Of a stretch of DNA of 64,000 nucleotides, positions 10,056 through 19,086 are shown one piece after another. Numbering within the stretch: position 1 is the stretch's first letter; every line of letters begins with the position of its first letter. The notes beneath the pieces are model-generated. The model did not search any database, was not told the DNA's origin, and worked only from the letters and a program-made list of their open reading frames with translations. Made by a program: the position numbers and the translations under genes. Source of the stretch: Betaproteobacteria bacterium (lineage in GTDB: Bacteria > Pseudomonadota > Gammaproteobacteria > Burkholderiales > CAIKXV01). The stretch is from assembly GCA_947458265.1 (NCBI GenBank), contig CANGYF010000015.1, positions 1-64,000 of the forward strand, written 5' to 3'.

Positions 10056-11333
10056 ATGATTGGCTCGCACGAGACGGCAACCAGTACAGCGCGCAGCGCG
10101 CCGGCGACAGCCTGGGCAGTGGCGCCGCAGCATGCGGAATACGATGTGGTGGTGGTCGGCGGCGGACCTTCGGGCGCCACCGCGGCCACCGACCTCGCGC
10201 GCAAGGGCCGATCGGTGCTCCTGATCGACCGCGCCGGGCGCATCAAGCCCTGTGGCGGCGCGGTGCCGCCAGCACTGATCCGCGAGTTCGAGATTCCCGA
10301 CGCACTGCTGGTGGCCCATGTCACCTCGGCACGCATGGTGTCGCCGAGCAACCAGGAAGTGGACATGCCGATCGAGGACGGCTACGTCGGCATGGTCGAC
10401 CGCGACGTGTTCGATGAATGGCTGCGCGAGCGCGCCCGCGCCTGCGGTGCCGAGCGCGTAACCGGCACCTTCGACCGGATCGACCGCGGCGCCGATGGCG
10501 TGGCGGTCGTGCACTTCCGCACCAAGGGCGACGACAGCAGCGCGCCGACCCATACCGTGCGCGCGCGCGCGGTGATCGGCGCCGACGGCGCACAGTCGGT
10601 GGTGGCGCGCACCGCGCTGCCGGACGTCGCACCGGCACCGTATGTCTACGCGTACCACGAGATCGTCCGTTCGCCGGTCGGCGCGGACGCGGCCAACGCG
10701 CCCAAGTTCGATCCGGCGCGCTGCGACGTCTACTACCAGGGCAAGCTGTCCCCGGACTTCTACGGCTGGGTGTTCCCGCATGGCGAAACGACCAGCATCG
10801 GTACCGGCACCGCGCTGCGCGGCTTCTCGCTACGCAATGCGACCAGCGCGCTGCGCGATGCAGCCGGGCTGGGCGGTGCGCTGACCGTGCGCCGCGAAGG
10901 TGCACCGATCCCGATGAAGCCGATGAAGCGCTGGGACAACCAGCGCGACGTGCTGCTCGCCGGAGACGCCGCTGGCGTGGTCGCCCCCGCCTCTGGCGAA
11001 GGTATCTACTACGCCATGGTCGGCGGCCGCTTCGCCGCCGACGCAGTGCAGGCCTTCCTCGAGACCGGCCGCGCCTCCGAACTGGCCGGTGCACGCAAGC
11101 GCTTCATGAAGGCGCACGGCAAGGTGTTCTGGGTACTCGGCATCATGCAGAAGTTCTGGTACAGCTCCGACCGCCGGCGCGAGCGCTTCGTGTCGATCTG
11201 CCGGGACAAGGACGTGCAGAAGCTGACCTGGGAGTCGTACATGAACAAGAAGCTCACGCGCAAGAAGCCGATGGCGCACGTGCGCATCTTCTTCAAGGAC
11301 CTGGCGCACCTGCTGGGCCTGGTGCGCGCCTGA
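10056..11333 (+). CDS. bchP: Geranylgeranyl-bacteriochlorophyll reductase
   Basis: BchP reduces three double bonds of the geranylgeranyl tail to phytyl, using FAD and NADPH. The protein has 425 residues, with an N-terminal FAD-binding Rossmann motif VVVVGGGPSGATAATDLARK (about 29-48), the DRAGRIKPCGGAVPP segment, and the second FAD motif VLLAGDAAGVVAPASGEGI. The start ATG is preceded by a strong GAGGGGAG ribosome site. It follows bch2 by 59 bp. It ends at the likely start of a small membrane protein, with overlapping start and stop. Confidence 0.96.
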   Translation: MIGSHETATSTARSAPATAWAVAPQHAEYDVVVVGGGPSGATAATDLARKGRSVLLIDRAGRIKPCGGAVPPALIREFEIPDALLVAHVTSARMVSPSNQEVDMPIEDGYVGMVDRDVFDEWLRERARACGAERVTGTFDRIDRGADGVAVVHFRTKGDDSSAPTHTVRARAVIGADGAQSVVARTALPDVAPAPYVYAYHEIVRSPVGADAANAPKFDPARCDVYYQGKLSPDFYGWVFPHGETTSIGTGTALRGFSLRNATSALRDAAGLGGALTVRREGAPIPMKPMKRWDNQRDVLLAGDAAGVVAPASGEGIYYAMVGGRFAADAVQAFLETGRASELAGARKRFMKAHGKVFWVLGIMQKFWYSSDRRRERFVSICRDKDVQKLTWESYMNKKLTRKKPMAHVRIFFKDLAHLLGLVRA

Positions 11334-11626
11334 GCACCGGCATCGCCTGGCTCGACCGCTGGATCGCCAGCGGCGGCGCGATCGACTGGATCCTCGGGGC
11401 GATGGTGCTCGAGGTAGCTGTCCTCCTGGCGTACCGGTCGTACACCGGCCGAGGCCTGCCGACCGCACAGGTGTTCACCGCGGTCGGTGCCGGCGCCGGG
11501 CTGTTCCTGGCGCTGCGCTTCGCGCTGGCCGATCCGGCGCAGACCGGGCCGATCGCACTGTTCCTGATGATCGCACTGGTCGCGCACCTGATCGACCTGC
11601 GCGCGCGCTGGAGCAGCCGGCCGTAA
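11330..11626 (+). CDS. Small membrane protein after bchP, function unknown
   Basis: An open frame continues for 98 residues directly behind bchP, with hydrophobic stretches (IDWILGAMVLEVAVLLAY and FTAVGAGAGLFLALRFAL, then GPIALFLMIALVAHLIDL), so about three membrane segments. The only in-frame start consistent with the hydrophobic N-terminus (LSTGIAWLDRWIASGG) is a CTG at 11330 overlapping the bchP stop as CTGA. The first ATG, at 11401, would give 74 residues. I do not recognise the family. Its position suggests cotranscription with the bacteriochlorophyll genes. The coding call is moderately sure; the start is not. Confidence 0.6.
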   Translation: MSTGIAWLDRWIASGGAIDWILGAMVLEVAVLLAYRSYTGRGLPTAQVFTAVGAGAGLFLALRFALADPAQTGPIALFLMIALVAHLIDLRARWSSRP

Positions 11627-11661
11627 GCCTCGGCGTTGCGCCGCGTCGATCGCCAGCCAGG

Positions 11662-12462
11662 TCAGCCGAAGCCGTAGCTGAACATCATCTTCAACGCCAA
11701 CCCTGTCAGCAGCACCGCGAACATGCGCCGCAGCAGCACCACCGGCAGCCGGTGCATCAGGCGCGCACCGATCGGGGCAAAGACCATGCTCGCCGCCACC
11801 AGGGCCGCCAGTGCAGGCAGGTAGACGAACCCCAGCGAGCCGGGTGGCAATCCCGGTACCGTCCAGCCACTGATCACATAGCCGATCGTGCCGAACACCG
11901 CGACAGGCCAGCCGATCGCGGCGCCAGTGCCGATCGCCGACCGGACGGCTACGCCGCAATAGATCATGAACGGGACGGTCAGGAACGCGCCGCCTGCCGA
12001 CATCAGTCCACAGACGATACCGACGCAGAACATCCAGGTCGTGAGCCAGCCGACGCTCGGCAGCGTACGCGCCGCCTGCGGCCTGGAACTGCGCAGCAAC
12101 TGGGCGGCTCCGGCTATCGCGATCACGCCGTAGGCGACGGCCAGCGTGCGCTGGCTGAACCAGCCACTGGCCGCGCTGGCTGCGAACGAGCCGAGCAGCA
12201 TGCCCGGGACCATGCGCTTCGCCACTCCCCAGTCGACCGAGCCCAGCTTGTGATGTGCGCGCACGCTCGCAAAGGACGTGAACACCATCGAGGCCATGCC
12301 GGTCCCGAGCGCCAGGTGCACGATGTAGCTGGACGACAGCGACTGCGCCGAGAACAGCGCGGACAGGATCGGGACCAGCGTCATGCCGCCCCCCAGCCCC
12401 AGCAGTCCGGCGAGTAATCCCACTACCGCACCGGACAGCAGGTAGGAGGCGATCCAGATCAT
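11662..12462 (-). CDS. TauE/SafE (TSUP) family permease
   Basis: A 266-residue polytopic membrane protein of the sulfite-exporter TauE/SafE family, which carries sulfite, sulfonates or related organic anions. It begins MIWIASYLLSGAVVGLLAGL with the glycine-rich LLGLGGGMTLVPIL, and repeats the fold with GGAFLTVPFMIYCG in the second half. The start overlaps the stop of the upstream sua5 gene by 4 bp, making it the last gene of the leftward pur operon. Substrate unknown. It converges with the small protein behind bchP. Confidence 0.88.
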   Translation of the reverse strand: MIWIASYLLSGAVVGLLAGLLGLGGGMTLVPILSALFSAQSLSSSYIVHLALGTGMASMVFTSFASVRAHHKLGSVDWGVAKRMVPGMLLGSFAASAASGWFSQRTLAVAYGVIAIAGAAQLLRSSRPQAARTLPSVGWLTTWMFCVGIVCGLMSAGGAFLTVPFMIYCGVAVRSAIGTGAAIGWPVAVFGTIGYVISGWTVPGLPPGSLGFVYLPALAALVAASMVFAPIGARLMHRLPVVLLRRMFAVLLTGLALKMMFSYGFG

Positions 12463-13520
12463 CGTCGACCGCCGGCGGTGGGCGCAGCGTCGTCCACGGC
12501 AATCGGACCGGCGGAGGCACCGGCGGGGCGGTCCGCCGCCGCACGCAGCAGGCGGTCGTGCACCGCGCTCCACTGCACCCCGGGCGGCGGCTGCTCGACC
12601 ACGATCACCTCGGTGCCAGGTACATCGAGCGAGCGCAGCACGGCGTAGAGGTCGTGCGCGTACGCCGCCGCATCGGCCGGTGCGCGATGCCAGCGGGGCA
12701 CGATGCGCACCGCATCGAGCAGGGGTTCGCCTGCCGTGCGCGCCAGCACCGCGACCGACTTGCCGTCGCCGGCCAGGAAACGCACGACCTCGGCCACGAG
12801 GTCGGCCTCGACCAGCATCACCTGCGCCTGCGGTGCATAGTGCGAGTCGAGGGTACCCGAGGCACGCGGCGACCGGGCATCGCGCGCCGCCGGCAGTTCG
12901 CCGAGCGCCTCGGCGATACGGTCGACGCCGATCGCCCCCGGACGCAGCAGCACGGCATGACCGCTTGATACATCGATGATCGTCGACTCGATGCCCACAT
13001 CGCTGTCGCCGCCGTCGATCACCAGCGGCAGCGCGTCACCGAACTCGTCGACCACATGGGCTGCACGGGTCGCGCTCAGCCGGCCGAACCGGTTGGCGGA
13101 CGGTGCGGCGATGGCACCGCTGCCGACGCGGGCGAACGCCTGCAACAGCGCCAGCGCGACCGGGTGCGACGGCACGCGCAGGCCGATCGTGTCCTGCCCA
13201 CCGGTGACCGCGGTATCCACGCCCGGTGCCCGCCGCAGCACCAGCGTCAGCGGCCCCGGCCAGAAGCGCTCGGCGAGGCGCCGGGCGAGCGGCGGCATCT
13301 CCGCAGCCCAGGCAGCGGCAGCCTCGGCCGAAGCGAGGTGCACGATCAGCGGATGATCGGCGGGCCGCTGCTTCAGCGCGAACACGCGGCCGACCGCCCG
13401 TGGATTCGCCGCATCCGCCCCGAGGCCATAGACCGTCTCGGTGGGGAAGGCAACCACGTCCCCGGCGGCCAGCGCTCGCGCTGCCCGCTCCAGTTCCTCG
13501 GGCGTGGCCGGGACGATCAT
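12459..13520 (-). CDS. L-threonylcarbamoyladenylate synthase, Sua5 type
   Basis: The enzyme makes threonylcarbamoyl-AMP from threonine, bicarbonate and ATP, the first step of tRNA t6A37 modification. The protein has 353 residues: a YrdC domain (about 1-200; EELERAARALAAGDVVAFPT, ETVYGLGADA, KQRPADHPL) followed by a C-terminal Sua5 domain, as in the long form rather than the short TsaC. Its start shares one base with the purC stop (TGATG) and its stop overlaps the TSUP permease, so it is translationally coupled within the operon. A second, shorter YrdC-fold protein is at 45649. Confidence 0.93.
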   Translation of the reverse strand: MIVPATPEELERAARALAAGDVVAFPTETVYGLGADAANPRAVGRVFALKQRPADHPLIVHLASAEAAAAWAAEMPPLARRLAERFWPGPLTLVLRRAPGVDTAVTGGQDTIGLRVPSHPVALALLQAFARVGSGAIAAPSANRFGRLSATRAAHVVDEFGDALPLVIDGGDSDVGIESTIIDVSSGHAVLLRPGAIGVDRIAEALGELPAARDARSPRASGTLDSHYAPQAQVMLVEADLVAEVVRFLAGDGKSVAVLARTAGEPLLDAVRIVPRWHRAPADAAAYAHDLYAVLRSLDVPGTEVIVVEQPPPGVQWSAVHDRLLRAAADRPAGASAGPIAVDDAAPTAGGRR

Positions 13521-14401
13521 CAGGCCGTGAGCAGGCGCAGCGCCTCGCGGTACTTCTCCGCCGTCTTGGCGAGGATCTCCGGCGGCAGCTTCGGTGCGGG
13601 CGGGCGCTTGTCCCAGTTCACGCTCTCCAGCCAGTCGCGCACGAACTGCTTGTCGAACGCGGGCGGGCTGATGCCGGTGCGGTACTCGGCCACCGGCCAG
13701 AAGCGCGACGAGTCGGGCGTGAGCGCCTCGTCGATCAACCACAGGCCGCCGCCGGCATCGGTGCCGAACTCGAACTTGGTGTCGGCGATGATGATGCCCC
13801 GGGCCAGCGCATGATCGGCGGCCGCCCGGTACAGCGCGAGCGAAACCTCGCGTACCTTCGCCGCCATCGGCGCGCCGATGGTGCGCTCGACCTCATCAAA
13901 CGGGATGTTCTCGTCGTGCTCGCCCTTCGGGGCCTTGCTGGCCGGGGTGAAGATCGGCTCGGGCAGCTTCTCGGCCTGGGCCAGCCCGGCAGGCAGCTTC
14001 ACGCCGCAGATGGAACCGGTGGCCTGGTAGTCCTTCCAGCCGGAGCCGGCGACATAGCCGCGCACCACCGCCTCGACCAGCAGCGGCGTCAGCCGGCGCA
14101 CCACCATCGCGCGGCCGGCAACCTGGTCGCGCTCGGACGGCGCGACCACCGACAGCGGATCATCCGGCAGCAGGTGGTTGCGGATCACCGGCGCGAGCCG
14201 ATGGAACCAGAACGCCGACAGTTCGGTCAGCACCTGGCCCTTGTCCGGGATCGGGTCGGGCAGGATCACGTCGAAGGCCGACAGGCGGTCGGTCTGCACT
14301 ACCAGCAGGCGATCGGCATCGATCGCATAGAGATCGCGCACCTTGCCGCGATGAAGGAATTCGAGGCTCTTCAGCGACGATTCGGCCAGGGGTGTGCTCA
14401 T
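13520..14401 (-). CDS. purC: Phosphoribosylaminoimidazole-succinocarboxamide synthase
   Basis: PurC joins CAIR and aspartate with ATP to give SAICAR in purine synthesis. The product has 293 residues, the usual size of the long proteobacterial/yeast type. It carries the start region [20 protein letters not shown], the nucleotide-binding [17 protein letters not shown], and the SAICAR signature around [19 protein letters not shown] and [10 protein letters not shown]. It lies 83 bp after purK and is coupled to sua5. Confidence 0.97.
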   Translation of the reverse strand: MSTPLAESSLKSLEFLHRGKVRDLYAIDADRLLVVQTDRLSAFDVILPDPIPDKGQVLTELSAFWFHRLAPVIRNHLLPDDPLSVVAPSERDQVAGRAMVVRRLTPLLVEAVVRGYVAGSGWKDYQATGSICGVKLPAGLAQAEKLPEPIFTPASKAPKGEHDENIPFDEVERTIGAPMAAKVREVSLALYRAAADHALARGIIIADTKFEFGTDAGGGLWLIDEALTPDSSRFWPVAEYRTGISPPAFDKQFVRDWLESVNWDKRPPAPKLPPEILAKTAEKYREALRLLTA

Positions 14402-14484
14402 CTGTTTCAGGCCTTCAGGGCTCGGGGGTTCTTGGTCGGCGGCGGGGTCGGCAGCGGGGTTGGCAGAGATCGGCGGCTTGGCGC

Positions 14485-15660
14485 TCAGGCCAGCGCCTCA
14501 GGCGGGATCGACTGCGCCGGTTGCGCCAGCGGCCGGAGCCGCTCGCGGATCTGCAGCGCCTGGGCGAGGGCCTCGTCGAGCGTGTCTGCGAGTACGGTGT
14601 AGTGTCCCATCTTCCGTCCGGCGCGTGCTTCGCGCTTGCCGTACAGGTGCAGCTTAGCGCGCGGATGCGCGAACACAGCCGACCAGTCGGGCTCGCCACC
14701 GGCATGCATCCAGGCTTCGCCGAGGATGTTCACCATCACCGCCGGTGAATGCAGGGCGGTGTCGCCGAGCGGCACGCCGGCCAGCACCCGCACCTGCTGC
14801 TCGAACTGCGAGGTGACACACGCATCGATCGTGTAGTGGCCGCTGTTGTGCGGCCGGGGCGCGATCTCGTTCACCAGCAACCGTCGGTCGTCGAGCACGA
14901 AGAACTCGACGCACAGCACGCCGCGGTAGTCCAGCTTCTCGGCGAGCGCGACCGCGTTCGCCCGCGCCTGTGCCGCGAGCGCATCGGGGACGCGCGCCGG
15001 CACGATGCTCACGTCCAGGATGCCGTGCTGATGGTGGTTCTCCGCGACAGGGAAGGTGCGCACCTCGCCGTCGAAGCCGCGCGCAACCACCACCGACAGC
15101 TCGCGCGCGAGCGGCAGCCAGCGCTCGAGCACGCAGGGCTCGCCGCCGAGGGAAGTCCATGCCGCGCGCGCCTCGTCGAGGCTGCGCACCCGCGCCTGTC
15201 CCTTGCCGTCGTAGCCGAAGCGGCTGACCTTCAGTATCCCGGGCACCAGCGCACCCCCCTCCGGGCCGTCGAGGTCGGCGAGCGAGCGCACCACCCGGAA
15301 CGGCGCGACGGGGAAGCCGTTGTCGCGCAGGAACGACTTCTCCGCGATCCGGTCCTGCGCGACCGCGACGCTCTCGGCGGCCGGACTCACCACGCAGTGC
15401 CGCGCCAGGAAGCGCAGGCTGTCCGCTGGCACGTTCTCGAACTCGGTGGTCGCGCCGGCACAGGTGTCCGCAAGCTCGCGCAGCCTTGCGTCATCGAGGT
15501 AGTCGCCCCGCAGGTGGCTGTCGGCGACGGTACCGGCCGGGCTGTCCGCACCGGGATCGAGCACGGTCACGCGATAGCCCATCGACTGCGCGGCCATCAC
15601 GAACATGCGGCCGAGCTGGCCGCCGCCGAGCAGGCCGAGCGATTGCCCCGGGGCGATCAT
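14485..15660 (-). CDS. purK: N5-carboxyaminoimidazole ribonucleotide synthase
   Basis: PurK carboxylates AIR with ATP and bicarbonate to N5-CAIR, which PurE then rearranges. It is an ATP-grasp protein of 391 residues that starts with the glycine-rich [20 protein letters not shown] and carries the family segment [18 protein letters not shown]. The ATG at 15660 overlaps the purE stop by 4 bp. The 83-bp gap to purC has low-complexity GC-rich sequence and no clear terminator. Confidence 0.97.
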   Translation of the reverse strand: MIAPGQSLGLLGGGQLGRMFVMAAQSMGYRVTVLDPGADSPAGTVADSHLRGDYLDDARLRELADTCAGATTEFENVPADSLRFLARHCVVSPAAESVAVAQDRIAEKSFLRDNGFPVAPFRVVRSLADLDGPEGGALVPGILKVSRFGYDGKGQARVRSLDEARAAWTSLGGEPCVLERWLPLARELSVVVARGFDGEVRTFPVAENHHQHGILDVSIVPARVPDALAAQARANAVALAEKLDYRGVLCVEFFVLDDRRLLVNEIAPRPHNSGHYTIDACVTSQFEQQVRVLAGVPLGDTALHSPAVMVNILGEAWMHAGGEPDWSAVFAHPRAKLHLYGKREARAGRKMGHYTVLADTLDEALAQALQIRERLRPLAQPAQSIPPEALA

Positions 15661-16157
15661 TGCTTCGACGGCGGAAGCATCATCGCCTCGACCTTGCGCC
15701 TGAGACCTTCGCGGTAGGCATCCAGCTTCGCGCACAGTGCGGGGTCTCCTCCAGCCAGCAGCGACACCGCGAACAGGCCGGCGTTCACCGCGCCGGCCTC
15801 CCCGATCGCGAAGGTCGCCACCGGGATGCCGCGCGGCATCTGCACGATAGACAGCAGGGAATCCTGACCCTGCAGGTGGCGCGAGGGCACCGGCACGCCG
15901 AGCACGGGGACGGTGGTCTTGGCGGCCAGCATCCCGGGCAGGTGTGCCGCACCCCCGGCGCCGGCGATGATGCAGGCCAGGCCGCGGCCACGGGCGCCCG
16001 CGGCGTAATCGAACATCGCATCGGGCGTGCGGTGGGCGGAGACGACCTTCGCCTCGTGCGGCACGCCGAACTCGGCGAGCACGGCCACTGCATGCTGCAT
16101 CACGTCCCAGTCGCTGTCGCTACCCATCACGACGCCGACCAGCGGAGGAACCTTCAT
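15657..16157 (-). CDS. purE: N5-carboxyaminoimidazole ribonucleotide mutase
   Basis: PurE converts N5-CAIR to CAIR. The protein has 166 residues from the ATG at 16157 and the signatures [31 protein letters not shown] and [16 protein letters not shown], all part of the class I PurE active site. It is the first gene of the leftward purE-purK-purC-sua5-TSUP operon. The 202 bp upstream (16158-16359) separates it from the divergent modE-like gene; no promoter there could be assigned with confidence. Confidence 0.97.
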   Translation of the reverse strand: MKVPPLVGVVMGSDSDWDVMQHAVAVLAEFGVPHEAKVVSAHRTPDAMFDYAAGARGRGLACIIAGAGGAAHLPGMLAAKTTVPVLGVPVPSRHLQGQDSLLSIVQMPRGIPVATFAIGEAGAVNAGLFAVSLLAGGDPALCAKLDAYREGLRRKVEAMMLPPSKQ

Positions 16158-16359
16158 CCCGGGGTCTTTCGGCAAAAGGCGGATTCTAGTCCTGCAGCGG
16201 GCAGAGGGGATAGGCAAAGTGCCTTCGATCTGCCGGCCAACCGCCCATCGACTGCAGGCCTGCGCGGATCGACGATAATCAGGCCGATCCGCACCCATCG
16301 AGGCGACCATCGTTGCGTAGCCTGAGGATGGCATCGACGACCGCCGCGAGCCTCAGAAC

Positions 16360-16728
16360 ATGAGCCAGAAGTCGACCCCCCGCAAGCCGGTTGCCAGCTT
16401 TCGACTGCGCATCAGCGCGGGCGAGCGCGTCGCCATCGGTCCGGGAAAGATCGCACTGCTCGAGGCAATCGGCGATACCGGATCGCTCACCGCGGCGGCG
16501 AGGCAACTCGACATGTCCTACCGGCGTGCATGGCTGCTTCTGGACGAGCTGAACCGGTCTCTGAAGAAGCCCGCCGTCGAATCCGCGATCGGGGGCGCTA
16601 ATGGGGGTGGCAGCCAGTTGACCGACACGGGACGCGCGCTGGTGGCCCACTACCGGGGCGTGGAGGTGGCTGCAGCCAAGGCATGTGCGGGAGAGCTCGG
16701 GAAGCTGTTCGCATTGCTCGCCCGCTGA
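16360..16728 (+). CDS. ModE-type winged-helix regulator without molybdate-binding domain
   Basis: A 122-residue DNA-binding protein matching only the N-terminal domain of ModE. The LysR-like helix-turn-helix appears as KIALLEAIGDTGSLTAAARQ then LDMSYRRAWLLLDELN. There is no MOP/TOBE molybdate-binding region, which makes full-length ModE about 260 residues. A matching operator lies at 16812-16835, between this gene and modA. The protein may sense molybdate indirectly, or the sensing part may be a separate molbindin elsewhere. It is the likely regulator of modABC. Confidence 0.85.
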   Translation: MSQKSTPRKPVASFRLRISAGERVAIGPGKIALLEAIGDTGSLTAAARQLDMSYRRAWLLLDELNRSLKKPAVESAIGGANGGGSQLTDTGRALVAHYRGVEVAAAKACAGELGKLFALLAR

Positions 16729-16811
16729 ACGCGAAGTGCTACCTCGTTCGATCCGGGCTCCAGTGGGTCGGCGGCCTGCGGCATGCCGGCCAGCGCCGCA
16801 CGGCATCCCAC

Positions 16812-16835
16812 CGCTATATCTTGCGGTATATTGCG
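16812..16835. promoter_or_regulatory. ModE operator upstream of modA
   Basis: CGCTATAT, eight bases, then ATATTGCG forms a near-perfect dyad with the same arm length and spacing as the known ModE consensus (CGNTATAT-N8-ATATNNCG). It ends 39 bp before the modA start codon. This fits repression of modABC by the ModE-like protein encoded just upstream. Confidence 0.75.
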
Positions 16836-16874
16836 GGCCATTCGTCTTCATCGGCTTCGACCGATGCCATCGCC

Positions 16875-17663
16875 ATGACTGCTTCCCGGTTTTCCGTACG
16901 CCCGCGCATGCTGCGCGCAGCCCGGCACATGCTGGCTTGCGCCATGCTCGGCGTGCTTGCCGCCGCGCCAGCGCTGGCGGCGGACCTCACCGTGTCGGCG
17001 GCGGCAAGCCTGAGCAACGCGTTCCGCGGGATCGCGCCGCTGTTCGAGTCGCGCAATCCCGGTACGCGTATCGTGTTCAACTTCGCCGCATCGGACGCTC
17101 TGCTGGCCCAGGTTTCGCGCGGTGCACCGGTCGATGTCTTCGCCTCGGCCGACGAGGAGACGATGGATCGCGCGGGCAACCAGAAGCTTCTGGCCGCAGG
17201 TTCCCGCCGAACCTTCGCGCGTAACGCACTGGTGGTGGTCATCCCGTCGGATGCGAAGGTACGTCCGTCCGCGCTCGCCGACCTGCAGCAGCCCGCGTTC
17301 CGCCGGATCACCCTCGGCAGCCCGGCCAGCGTGCCAGCCGGCCGCTATGCACGCTCGGCGCTGGAAGCGGCAAAGCTCTGGCCCGCGGTCGAACCGCGCG
17401 CAGTTTTCGCGCAGAACGTGCGCCAGGCACTCGATTACGTTGCCCGCGGAGAAGCCGAAGCCGGCTTCGTCTACGCGACCGATGCGATGATCATGAAGGA
17501 CCGGGTCCAGGTCGCGTTCAGCGTACCGACGACGCCGATCCTCTACCCCGCCGCGGCGATCGCCGGCAGCGCACACATCGATGCCGCACGCCGCTTCGTC
17601 GACTTCCTGCTGTCGCCGGAGGCGCAGGCCGTACTGGCACGCCAGGGCTTCCAGAAGCCATGA
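16875..17663 (+). CDS. modA: Molybdate ABC transporter, periplasmic binding protein
   Basis: ModA captures molybdate (or tungstate) in the periplasm. From the ATG at 16875 the protein has 262 residues with a clear signal peptide (about 1-35, ending LAAAPALAADLTVS). The mature region has the ligand-loop sequence SAAASLSNAFRGIAPLFES, then FNFAASDALLAQVSRGAPVD and VFASADEETMDRA, all typical of the ModA family. It heads modABC behind a ModE operator. Confidence 0.94.
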   Translation: MTASRFSVRPRMLRAARHMLACAMLGVLAAAPALAADLTVSAAASLSNAFRGIAPLFESRNPGTRIVFNFAASDALLAQVSRGAPVDVFASADEETMDRAGNQKLLAAGSRRTFARNALVVVIPSDAKVRPSALADLQQPAFRRITLGSPASVPAGRYARSALEAAKLWPAVEPRAVFAQNVRQALDYVARGEAEAGFVYATDAMIMKDRVQVAFSVPTTPILYPAAAIAGSAHIDAARRFVDFLLSPEAQAVLARQGFQKP

Positions 17664-17685
17664 ACTGTGCACGAGGGATGGCGAC

Positions 17686-18369
17686 CTGATCACCGCACCC
17701 GACCCCGCCGTCTGGATCACCCTCGGCCTCACGCTGAAGGTGGCCGCATGGGCGACCGGCATCAACCTGGTGCTGGGCACGGCCGTGGGCTGGCTGCTCG
17801 CGCGCAAGGCCTTCCCCGGCCGCGAACTGGTGGACGCGATCCTCACGCTGCCGTTCGTGCTGCCACCGACCGTGCTCGGCTACTACCTGCTGGTGCTGAT
17901 CGGCCGGCGCGGCTGGCTCGGCGGCTGGCTGCACGACACCTTCGGCATCAACCTGATCTTCACCTGGCAGGGTGCGGTGATCGCAGCGTCCCTGGTGGCC
18001 TTCCCGCTGGTGCTGAAGGCGGCACGCACCGCGTTCGAAGCGGTCGATCCGCAGCTCGAACAGGCCGCGCGGGTACTCGGCCTGGGCGAATGGGCGGTGT
18101 TCTTCCGGGTGACCGTCCCCCTGGCCTGGCCGGGCATCCTTGCCGGCACGCTGCTGGTGTTCGCCCGCTCGATGGGCGAGTTTGGCGCGACGCTGATGGT
18201 CGCGGGCAGCATCCCGGGCAAGACGCAGACCCTGTCGATCGCGGTGTACGAGGCGGTGCAGGCCGGGCAGGACTCGATTGCCAACACGCTGGTGCTGATC
18301 ACCTCGGTGACCTGCATCATCGTGCTGCTGGTCGCAGGCCGGCTCTCGCCGCCGGGGACCCGGCGATGA
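17686..18369 (+). CDS. modB: Molybdate ABC transporter permease
   Basis: ModB forms the membrane channel of the molybdate importer. The frame gives about 227 residues with five or six membrane segments, the PFVLPPTVLGYYLLVLIG segment and the EAA-loop LEQAARVLGLGEWAVFFRVT that docks on ModC. There is no ATG, GTG or TTG in frame between the modA stop and the conserved region. A CTG at 17686, eight bases behind a GAGGG site, is the best start; an upstream start would have to lie inside modA. The stop overlaps modC by 4 bp. Confidence 0.9.
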   Translation: MITAPDPAVWITLGLTLKVAAWATGINLVLGTAVGWLLARKAFPGRELVDAILTLPFVLPPTVLGYYLLVLIGRRGWLGGWLHDTFGINLIFTWQGAVIAASLVAFPLVLKAARTAFEAVDPQLEQAARVLGLGEWAVFFRVTVPLAWPGILAGTLLVFARSMGEFGATLMVAGSIPGKTQTLSIAVYEAVQAGQDSIANTLVLITSVTCIIVLLVAGRLSPPGTRR

Positions 18370-19079
18370 GCTTCTCGGTCGACATCGCGAAGTCGGTCGG
18401 TGGTTCCCGCCGCCGCTTCGACCTGCACGTGACGTTCGAGACCACCGCGCGGCGCACCGTGATCTATGGGCCGTCCGGCGCGGGCAAGAGCCTCACGCTG
18501 CAGGCGATCGCAGGCCTGCTCGCGCCCGACCGCGGGCGCATCATGTTCGCGGGCGAGACCCTGTTCGATCGGGAGGCCCGCGTGAACGTGCCGGCGCGGG
18601 CACGGCGCTTCGGCTACCTGTTCCAGGACTATGCGCTGTTCCCCGGCCTGAACGTGCGGCAGAACGTCGCGTTCGGACTGTCGAGCGGACTGCGCAATCC
18701 GCCCAGGGACGCTACCGGCGTCGCGGTCGAGCACTGGCTCGATGCATTGGAGCTACGCGAGGTCGCGCTGCAGCGGCCCGGCGAACTTTCAGGCGGCCAG
18801 CGGCAGCGCGTCGCGCTCGCCCGCGCGCTGGTGAACGACCCACGCGCGCTGCTGCTGGACGAACCCTTCTCCGCCCTCGACCCGGCGCTGCGCCGGCGCA
18901 CGCGCGGCGAACTCGACCGGCTGCTCACCCGCATCGGAATCCCGATCGTGATGATCACCCACGATCCGGAGGACATCGATTGGTTCGGGGAGCGCACGCT
19001 GTACCTGCGCGAGGGCGGCATCCGCGAGGTGGACGACGGCGGCATGGACGGCGGCGCGGCAGGAAACAAGCGCGGATAA
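18366..19079 (+). CDS. modC: Molybdate ABC transporter ATP-binding protein, short form
   Basis: The ATPase of the molybdate importer, with Walker A IYGPSGAGKSLTLQAI, Q-loop FGYLFQDYALFPGLNV, signature LSGGQRQRVALARAL, Walker B ALLLDEPFSALD and the switch His in MITHDPED. At 237 residues it ends soon after the ABC domain and lacks the C-terminal TOBE/MOP domain of the roughly 350-residue E. coli ModC. Both the regulator and the ATPase of this locus therefore lack molybdate-binding domains. It overlaps modB by 4 bp; a cupin gene follows 7 bp later. Confidence 0.93.
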   Translation: MSFSVDIAKSVGGSRRRFDLHVTFETTARRTVIYGPSGAGKSLTLQAIAGLLAPDRGRIMFAGETLFDREARVNVPARARRFGYLFQDYALFPGLNVRQNVAFGLSSGLRNPPRDATGVAVEHWLDALELREVALQRPGELSGGQRQRVALARALVNDPRALLLDEPFSALDPALRRRTRGELDRLLTRIGIPIVMITHDPEDIDWFGERTLYLREGGIREVDDGGMDGGAAGNKRG

Positions 19080-19086
19080 TCCCGGC

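Noticed and set aside
8524-10080. Long antisense frame opposite bch2
   Set aside because: It is low-complexity (Arg/His/Asp-rich), as expected from the reverse of a GC-rich membrane-protein gene, while bch2 has clear family motifs.
16158-16359. Search for a purine riboswitch or PurR site before purE
   Set aside because: No conserved aptamer core or convincing palindrome could be found by eye.
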